From positions 1 through 64,000 of the forward strand of contig BDDD01005049.1 of NCBI GenBank assembly GCA_001972305.1: 64,000 nucleotides of DNA, given 5' to 3'. The position numbers and the translations under genes were made by a program. The stretch comes from Cephalotus follicularis (lineage: Eukaryota > Streptophyta > Magnoliopsida > Oxalidales > Cephalotaceae). Of this stretch, positions 56,943 through 64,000 are shown one piece after another (the first letter of the stretch is position 1; each line of letters opens with the position of its first letter). A model generated the notes under the pieces. The model had not been told where the DNA came from and ran no database searches. It worked only from the letters and a program-made list of their open reading frames with translations.

Positions 56943-58037
56943 TGTAATACCCATTTTTCTGTATAAAATTTATTTTATTTTATTTTATTTGGACCCCTTT
57001 TTAATTTTATTTTTATGGGCTACCTATTTATTTTAGATATGAATTACCCAAAATTTTGGTTTATTTGGGCTAATTTAATTTTGAATTTTGACCAATGAAT
57101 ATCTTTGGTAAATGGTTAAAGAAAATATTTTTTATTTTAAAGCCATTTATCATTTTCTCTTTTAGAAAACTGAAATATAAATTTAAAAAGGAAATGATCA
57201 CTTTTGTTTTAAAAACCAAATTATCAAAAATCAATTTGAAAAGGAAATGGTTTATTATTCCTTTGTTTTTCCCCTTTTATGCCGCCACCATCTCTCCCTC
57301 AATCTTTCCCTTCCCAAAATGGTTTCTTTCCCAATCTCTAACTCACTCTCTCCCACGTCAACACTCTCTCTTTACCTCTCTCTCCCGCGTTTTGCCCTCT
57401 CACTTATGCACCCTCTGCCGAAAATCTCTCCCATGCATTACTCTTTTTTCTTTTTTTCCTCACGCATTTTTGCCTTAATAATTTGTCCACCTTCTTTCTT
57501 TTCTTTTGTCATCTCCTTCATATGTCTCTCTCTCACCGCTGGACAGCCTCTCTCTCTCTCTCTTGGAAGCGCCATTGTTGCACAACTTAGAGGAAGGTTT
57601 CTTGCACAGAAACCCACAGTCCTACATCACCTCAGGTTCAGTTTCTTGCTTCATTGTGGTGATCCAATTCGTTTGATATAAACTATATATAGATATGTAT
57701 GTGTTAATACTCTTCACTCTATGTAAGTCTACACCGTTCATTTCTGATTCTTTAGCAGTCATGGTGTCTAGCATGGGTCATGGTTGGGTTGGATATCAAC
57801 CCGGTCACATGTGTAGGGATTGATCCCAACCCTCTCCTTAACACAGCCACCGTTTGCATATGCATGCATTCTCAGCTATTTTTCAGCATTTCTTGTTGTT
57901 TCCATCGGCGTCATGTAAGGGATTGGTTTAACTGGTTATGTTGACACCACTGTTGGCCATAAATTTATCACTTGGGTTCATGCTCAGCACTACGATTGTC
58001 CTGCATATGCGTGTGTGTTGGTTGTGTGTATGTGTTG
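56943..58037 (+). mobile_element. LTR G, 5' part
   Basis: It begins TGTAATACCCATTTTT after GCAAT and has an AT-rich start, then a pyrimidine-rich leader-like block at 57280-57560. It is cut by element H at 58038. Open frames in it are low-complexity S/L/F/P chance frames. The continuation is outside the window. Confidence 0.62.
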
Positions 58038-59061
58038 TGTAATACCCCGTACCTGTTTTTAGAGGATTATAACTTAAGGCCTTGTTTGGCATGGAAAGGA
58101 CTTAATTGCGATTGTGGTAAGTATTTAAACATGTGGACATGGTTAGTTTGGGTTATTATAATGATTTAATGGTTAGCTTCTTGAGGAAGCTTGTTGTTCC
58201 CAAGGTTACGTTGGGATAAGAATTGTGGAAGTGGTAAGTGGGCTGGCAGAGCTTTCTTGGTAAGTGGAGTTTGGCTTGAGAAAGAGAAGTGAGGGAAAGA
58301 GCTGATTTCTTCTTCTTCTTCTTTCCCCTTTTTTGAGACCGTTGTGGTTGCCTTCTTTTGCTTTCAAGCTGTGAAGGTGAGCTCTCCTCTTCCCTGGTTT
58401 GTGTTGTGTGGTGACATGTTGCAATGGGTTAGAGGAGGAGGATGATAGCCTGGTTTGGCTGGTTGTATTTTCTGTTCATGCATGTGTTATGTCTTCTTCT
58501 TGATCTGATATGTGTTAGTTTGCAGACGAGGAACCTGTTGCTGTGACTGAGCATCTTGAGGCTGGTCGACGGTAGCTTGAGGCAATTTGTGAGTGGGACA
58601 TTCTCTTCTTTCTTTTACTTGATATTTCATGTGCCTGTTGGTATCCTCTGGTTTAACGTTTCTGTGGGACTTGGATCCCTGTTACCCTTGTTTATGTTGT
58701 TATCATGTTCTTGGCAGAGCTTGAGAGCTCGGATGGTTCTTGGATTGAATGTATGTTGTTTCCTCTGACGGTTGTTGTTGTGTCAGACGATCTCTCCTTT
58801 TGTTCTTGGTTCCTCTGTTATATGGGGATGCACTGGGATGTGCGAATGGGATGCATTGGGATGTACAAATGGGATGCATGGGTCCAGTCGGTGGTAAAGG
58901 GTAGAGAATCAATTCTCCTTAGTATTCTCATTGTCTATGATGGGATGCTTTGGAGAACTGCCCCCGGGTTCCATACCTGGATCTGCGGTGTACTATTGCC
59001 TATGATGGTATGATGCATTTGAGTGCAGGGGAGTTCTCCATTCCTTTCCATTTGGCCGGGG

Positions 59062-59161
59062 TTAGCGGGCAAGTCCTGGATAGATACTAGTGGGCAAGGC
59101 CCGGATAGATACTAGCGGACAAGGTCGGGATAGATTCTAGCAGGCGAGGCCTGAATAGGTG
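59062..59161. repeat. 25-bp tandem repeat, 4 copies, H 5' LTR
   Basis: The unit is like TAGCGGGCAAGG plus CCCGGATAGATAC. A second block of three units lies at 59218-59290. Confidence 0.9.
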
Positions 59162-60186
59162 GTGTGTGCGTATGTGTTTGGCCTGGTATGGCAGAAGACC
59201 ACGGATACTATGGTGGATAGCGGGCAAGGCGTGGATAGATACTAGCAGACGAGGTCCGGATAGATTCTAGCAAGTGAGGCCTGGATAAATGTATGTGTTT
59301 TGCTGGTATGGTGGTTGACATGTATGTTTTGCCTGGTATGGCTGCTGACCACGGGATATGGTGGTGTTGTTCCTCTTCTCTTGTTTATCTCAGGTACAGT
59401 TGTTCTACTTTTGATATTATCCTTTGTTGGAATCCTACGCTTATGGATGTTTAACTCTCTTTTCCTTTTGCAGACTCCGAGGAGTGGAGCCTTGTGATAT
59501 TGCTGAGTTTGTGTTCCTTTGTTTATCCCCTGACTTAATTTGTTTTGCCCAGAGGGGCTTGTTTATATATATTTCTTTACCTTGTGCGTCCAGTGGTTGT
59601 GGATGCTCTGGAGAATGCTTGTTCTTGCTCACTAGTCATTTGGACTAATCCCCTCCCAGTTGTTTTGCAGAGGAAGCTGCGGTGGCTACCAGGGCAGTCC
59701 CTTAGGTTAATAAGGTAGTCTGCAGAGGATAAGCAGAGCTGTCGGCTTCACGGGATCATCCTTGCATGAATTCATGGGGGCATATGGGTTGTATTCTTTT
59801 GTTGTATGGTCCCCGGCCTGGGGAAGATATGTTATTCTTTTGTATGGGTCCCTGGCTTTTAAGCAGGGGTTAATATTTTTGTGAACAGATATATTATATA
59901 TTGAAATGATGATATGATATATTTTTGAGATGAATTGTTGTGTTATATGATGGGATTTTGTGTTTTTTATTTGAAACATTATGGTACGTTCTTTTGTTGT
60001 TTATCGAGAAGGTTACCCGAGGACGAGCAGGTCGAGGGATCTCCCCGGGGCAGGGGTCAACTTGTGGGGCTCATGTCATGACCTCAAGGTTAGTGCTGGG
60101 ATGGTTTATGTTATGGTCTGGCTTATGTCGTCGGGCTTAGTCCGAGGAGAACATGTTGTCTGAGGAGACGTCCAAGGAGAACGTGT

Positions 60187-60285
60187 TGCCCGGGGAGGCA
60201 TGTCCGGGGAGGTCATGCCCAGGGAGGCATGCCCGGGGAGGTCATGCTCGGGGTGGACATGCCCGGGGAGGACATGTGCATGGTC
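60187..60285. repeat. 14-15-bp GC-rich tandem repeat, H 5' LTR
   Basis: About six units of CATGCCCGGGGAGGT type, with CATG at each unit border. It lies 460 bp before the LTR end. Confidence 0.88.
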
Positions 60286-60748
60286 AGTCATCCAATGAGG
60301 ACATGCCCAAGGATAGCTCATCTGGGGAAGGCCTGTGTTAGGATGGAGGTGTAGGCCTGGCTTGTGTTTGTCGTTTTGTGTTTTGTGAGGTTGGCATCCC
60401 CTGCCCGGGACCCCAGGCAAGACGTAGTGTTGCGTTCTTTGCCCTGGCTCCCTCCCCTGGCACGTTCCTTCTATGGAACGGTGTGTTTGGGCAGTGGTTG
60501 TTATGTTCCTTTAGTGGAACAATGTGTTTGGCAGTGTCGTTGTGTCACTTTGGTTAAACGGTGTATTTTGAAATGGTTTTAAATGTATGGGTTATTTACA
60601 GTTATGCCATTTCCTTCTTTGTTTCTTCCCTGCCATGTGTTTTGGGCGTCGTTTTGGCACTATTTTTGCTTAGAGGAGATGGGAAATTCCTCCTTCCTAC
60701 TGGGCGATTCGCTCGAGGTGGCTATCCTGAGGGACGGGTCATCACAGT

Positions 60749-60760
60749 TGGTATAAGAGA
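60749..60760 (+). other. Primer-binding site of element H
   Basis: TGGTATAAGAGA starts two bases after the LTR end. It differs at two positions from TGGTATCAGAGC. Confidence 0.88.
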
Positions 60761-60905
60761 GACCGGTTTGTGGTTCTAGTGCATGTTTTTCCTTCTTGAT
60801 GTATGTTGATGCTTTCTGGGGTTTTATATGTTGGGTTTTGCATTTTATGCATGGCATACATATAGAACGTGTGGTTACGGTGGTTTATGGCCTTGTGTGT
60901 GAAGG

Positions 60906-62278
60906 ATGATGCGCCGTAGTGGCACCAGAGGTCGTTGTCAGATTGGGAGCAGGGTAACCTCCAGGCCAGCTGGGGAACAGGAACCACGGAATGTTTAGCA
61001 GGACGTGGTGGAAAATCTTGGGGTTGAGGCCAGGGAAAGCAGACTGGCGGAGGTCGAGGATCATGCTGGGCAGTCTACTGCTCAAGTAGCTCCTCCGGTT
61101 GTTGCGGGTAGTCAGTCTGAGCTGTTACAGGCTTTTACCGTATGGGCTCAAACCGTTGGGGCAGTTAGACCTCAACCTTTGGAACTTGAGCATATCAAGC
61201 GCCTTGGAGAGGTTGTTTTTGAAGGATCGAGGAACCCCGCTGATGCAGAGACTTGGATAAACCGTTTGGAGCAGATATTTGAAAGGATTGATATATCCAT
61301 GCACCAACGGGTGGGCAATGCATCCTTTTTGTTGGAGCAAGGAGCCTTGTGTTCGTGGGAAGCTTTGAGTGCTAGGTTTGAGGATCCCCTGGAGATCACC
61401 TGGGCTTTGTTCAATAAGGAGTTCCGTCAGCATTTTCTTCGTTGTACCTATGTCCAGGAGAGGAGGAAGGAATTCTTGCGGTTGTATCAGGGCTCTATGT
61501 CGGTGGCACAGTATGAGCATAAGTTTTTGGAGTTGTCTTATTATGCTCCTGCCTTGGTGGCTGACCAGGAGGAGAGATGTCAGAGGTTGTTGGATGGTTT
61601 AAGGCCGGAGATTCGGCATTCTGTAGCAACTATTGAGTGGAATGTTTTTGGTAATTTGGTGGAGTCGGCCATGAAGGTCGAGCTAAGCATAAAGGATCAG
61701 AGGAGCAGACAGGACCGAGGATAGAAACGGTCTGCTTCGAATCTTAAAGTAGAGGAGAGTTCCTCCAAGAATCAGAGGACGAGGGGATCTTCGTCTGCCA
61801 GTGGACCAGTTGGTAAGGGGACTTGGGGAGGATCACCCCACCAGCGGACTGAGGCTCCGGTCCCTAGTTTTTCTCATGGAACTCCTGAGATGGAGAGTGC
61901 AGGGACTTCTTCGTCACCCTCATGTTGTCAGCAGTGTGGCTGACACCATGTTGGTGAGTGTGGAGTGGAGACACGTTCTTGTAACCATTGTGATCATACT
62001 GGGCATTTGAGGAATCGATGTCCATTGAGGTTGCAGGGGGCAACAGGGACATAAGGATTTGCATCCTCGGATGTACAGTCAACGGCCAGAGAACCAGCGC
62101 AGAGGACCAATCTGTTGGGAGCACAGGGAAGTGGAGCGGCTCCTAGGCAAGCCTCTGGTTCGGGAGCTGGTAGTAGTAGACCACCTGGAAGACCTATGGC
62201 CACTGCAAGGGTGTACAATTTGAAGACAGGTGCAGGCCTTACCACTCCTACTGAGGATGAAGGTAAGTTTGTTTCTTA
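60906..62278 (+). pseudogene. gag: gag of element H
   Basis: The structural Gag likely starts at 60906 (MMRRSGTRGR), in frame with the longer segment. A TAG at 60996 follows. The open part (61005-61724) includes the capsid motifs WINRLEQIFERID, LYQGSMSVAQYEHKFLELS and CQRLLDGLRPEIRHSV. TAG at 61722 ends it, but the same frame continues with two zinc knuckle regions near 61923-62022: CCQQCG-stop-HHVGEC and the complete CNHCDHTGHLRNRC. TAA follows near 62052. The frame ends at 62278 after ARVYNLKTGAG, the gag/protease junction motif. Protease is absent. All breaks are single-base stops in one frame, so decay looks recent. Confidence 0.9.
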
Positions 62279-62323
62279 GGATCATGTTCCACCTGTGTTT
62301 TAAATTTTGGGGACAAAATTCCT

Positions 62324-62336
62324 AAGGTGGGGAGGA
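62324..62336 (+). other. Polypurine tract of element H
   Basis: AAGGTGGGGAGGA precedes the LTR start. GGGGACAAAATTCC upstream is the same conserved motif as in A and B. Confidence 0.9.
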
Positions 62337-64000
62337 CGTAATACCCCGTACCTGTTTTTAGAGGATTATAACTTAAGGCCTTGTTTGGCATGGAAAGGAC
62401 TTAAGTGGAATAGTGGTAAGTATTTAAACATGTGGTCATGGTTAGTTTGGGTTATTATAATGATTTAATGGTTAGCTTATTGAGGAAGCTTATTGTTCCC
62501 AAGGTTGCATTGGGATAAGAATTGTGGAAGTGGTAAGTGGGCTGGAAGTGCGTTCTTGGTAAGTGGAGTTCGGCTTGAGAGAGAGAGAAGTGAGAGAAAG
62601 AGCTGGTTTTTTCTTCTTCTTCTTTCCCCTTTTCTGTGAGCGTTGTGGTTGCCTTCTTTTGCTTTTGAGCTGTGAAGGTGAGCTCTCCTCTTCCCTAGTT
62701 TGTGTTGTGTGGTGACACGTTGCGCTGGGATCGAGGAGGAAGATGATAGCCTGGTTTGGCTGGTTATGTTTTCTTTTCATGCATGTGTTATGTCTTCTTC
62801 TTGATCTGATATGTGTTAGTTTGCAGACGAGGAACCTGTTGCTGTGACTGAGCATCTTGGGGTTGGTCGATGGTAACTTGAGGCGATTTGTGAGTGGGAC
62901 AATCTCTTCTTTCTTTTACTTGGTATTTCGTGTGCCTGTTGGTATCCTCTGGTTTAACGTTTCTGTGGGTCTTGGATTCCTATTTCCCTGGTTTATGTTG
63001 TTATCCAGTTCTTGGCAAAGCTTGAGAGCTCGGATGGTTCTTGGATTGAATGTATGTTGTTTCCTCTGACGGTTGTTGTTTTGTCAGACGATCTCTCCGT
63101 TTGTTCTTGGTTTCTCTATTACATGTGGATGCACTGGGATGTGCGGATGCAATGCACTGGGATGTGCGAATGCGAAGCATGGGTTCGGTCGGTGTCAAAG
63201 GGTACGTCCGAGAATCAACTCTCCTTAGTATTCTCATTGTCTATGATGGGATGCTTTGGAGAACTGCCCCCGGGTTCCATACCTGGATATGCGGTGTACT
63301 ATTGTCTATGATGGTATGTTGCGTTTGAGTGCAGGGGAGTTCTCCATTCCTTTCCATTTGGCTGGGGTTAGCGGGCAAGGCCCGAATAGATACTAGTAGC
63401 CAAGGCCCGGATAGATACTAGCAGACAGGGCCCAGATAGATACTAACAGACAAGGTCTTGATAGATTCTAGCAGACGAGGCCTGGATAGGTGGTGTATGC
63501 GTATGTGTTTGGCCTGGTATGGCGGCAGACTACGAATACTGTGGTGGATAGCGAGCAAGGCCCAGATAGATACTACCGGACGAGGTCCAGATAGATTCTA
63601 GCAGGCGAGGCCTAGATAGATGTGTGTGTTTTGCCTGGTATGGCGGTTGATATGTATGTTTTGTCTGGTATAGCGGCTGACCACGGGATATTGTGGTGTT
63701 GTTCCTCTTCTCTTGTTTATCTTGGGCATAGTTGTTCTACTTGTGATGTTATCCTTTGTTGGAATCCTACGCTTATTTATGTTTAACTCTCTTTTCCTTT
63801 GGCAGAATCCGAGGAGTGGAGCCTTGTGATATTGCTGAGTTTGTGTTCCTTTGTTTATCCCCTGACTTGTTCTGTTTTGGCCAGTGGGGCTTGTTTATAT
63901 ATATTTCTTTTCCTTGTGCGTCTAGTGGTTGTGGATGCTCTGGAGAATGCTTGTTCTTGCTCACTAGTCATTTGGAATAATCCCCTTCAAGTTGTTTTGC
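62337..64000 (+). repeat. Element H 3' LTR, partial
   Basis: It begins CGTAATACCCC, where the first T of the terminus has become C, and follows the 5' LTR to the window end. The 25-bp repeat has five copies at 63369-63491 and three at 63549-63622, against four and three in the 5' LTR. Confidence 0.92.
63369..63491. repeat. 25-bp tandem repeat, 5 copies, H 3' LTR
   Basis: Same unit as 59062-59161 with one more copy. Confidence 0.9.

Larger units (their letters stand above)
58038..60746 (+). repeat. Element H 5' LTR (2709 bp)
   Basis: TGTAATACCCC at 58038 to GGTCATCACA at 60746. The first 1.66 kb match 62337-64000. It holds 25-bp and 15-bp tandem repeats. I see no GTCGAC dyad array, in contrast to most other LTRs here. 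The open frames inside are not conserved between the two LTR copies. Confidence 0.92.
58038..64000 (+). mobile_element. Element H: gag-only LTR retrotransposon (TR-GAG type), 3' end outside the window
   Basis: The order is 5' LTR (58038-60746), primer site (60749-60760), gag (60906-62278), polypurine tract (62324-62336) and 3' LTR (from 62337). The internal region is 1590 bp with no protease, RT, RNase H or integrase. It has the same plan as element A but is a different family and on the other strand. The left flank TGTTG would be its duplication. The LTR copies differ by several percent by eye and in the number of 25-bp repeats. Confidence 0.9.

Noticed and set aside
57095..57681. Two overlapping plus-strand frames of 127 and 144 codons
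   Set aside because: The predicted products are low-complexity S/L/F/P sequence from a CT-rich LTR leader. Two frames are open at once, so it is composition and not selection.

Overview
The window is plant nuclear heterochromatin, most likely from a eudicot. I found no host gene in it. Everything I can assign is LTR retrotransposon: Ty3/Gypsy chromovirus (Tekay/Del-like) and Athila/Tat-like elements, Ty1/Copia elements, a Cassandra TRIM with 5S-rRNA-derived LTRs, and several solo LTRs bounded by exact 5-bp target-site duplications (TSDs). Tekay-type pol with a terminal chromodomain, tRNA-iMet-like primer sites and the Cassandra 5S module all point to an angiosperm. The labels A to K and F1 to F3 used here are my own.

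Layout. 1-6324: element A (minus strand), a gag-only element with LTRs of about 3 kb; solo LTR K (2020-3564) sits in its 5' LTR. 6325-7048: end of a related plus-strand LTR (I). 7157-24788: element C (minus), a decayed Gypsy element whose left LTR contains a complete but dead Tekay-like element B (8937-18167). At 24789 the right LTR of C is interrupted by LTR J. J contains solo LTR F2b (25036-26645), an Athila-like non-autonomous element (26961-36575, TSD CTAAT on both sides, with solo LTR F2 inside its right LTR) and Copia element F1 (37051-53152). F1 carries a Cassandra element in its left LTR, a 3.1-kb A-type solo LTR inside pol and a 2.5-kb solo LTR (D) in its leader. Its right LTR is broken at 53153 by LTR E, E by Copia LTR F3 (54558), F3 by LTR G (56943) and G by H (58038 to the window end), a second gag-only element. 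The outer-to-inner chain C, J, F1, E, F3, G, H is seven insertions deep.

Coding state. Every gag or pol region carries stops, frameshifts, deletions or catalytic substitutions. I see no intact autonomous element. A and H have LTRs, primer site, gag and polypurine tract but no pol, which is the TR-GAG plan; mobility would need proteins from relatives such as B.

Most interesting signal. At least eighteen loci, in LTRs of otherwise unrelated Gypsy and Copia families and once in a Copia leader, carry arrays of dyad-symmetric sites centred on GTCGAC. The sites repeat mostly every 20-22 bp, two helical turns. The flanking arms differ between families (CAGTC/GACTG, GCGTC/GACGC, GACGTC/GACGTC), but dyad symmetry is kept. 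In several families the array lies upstream of the best TATA box. I know of no name for this; a shared cis-regulatory module is an inference.
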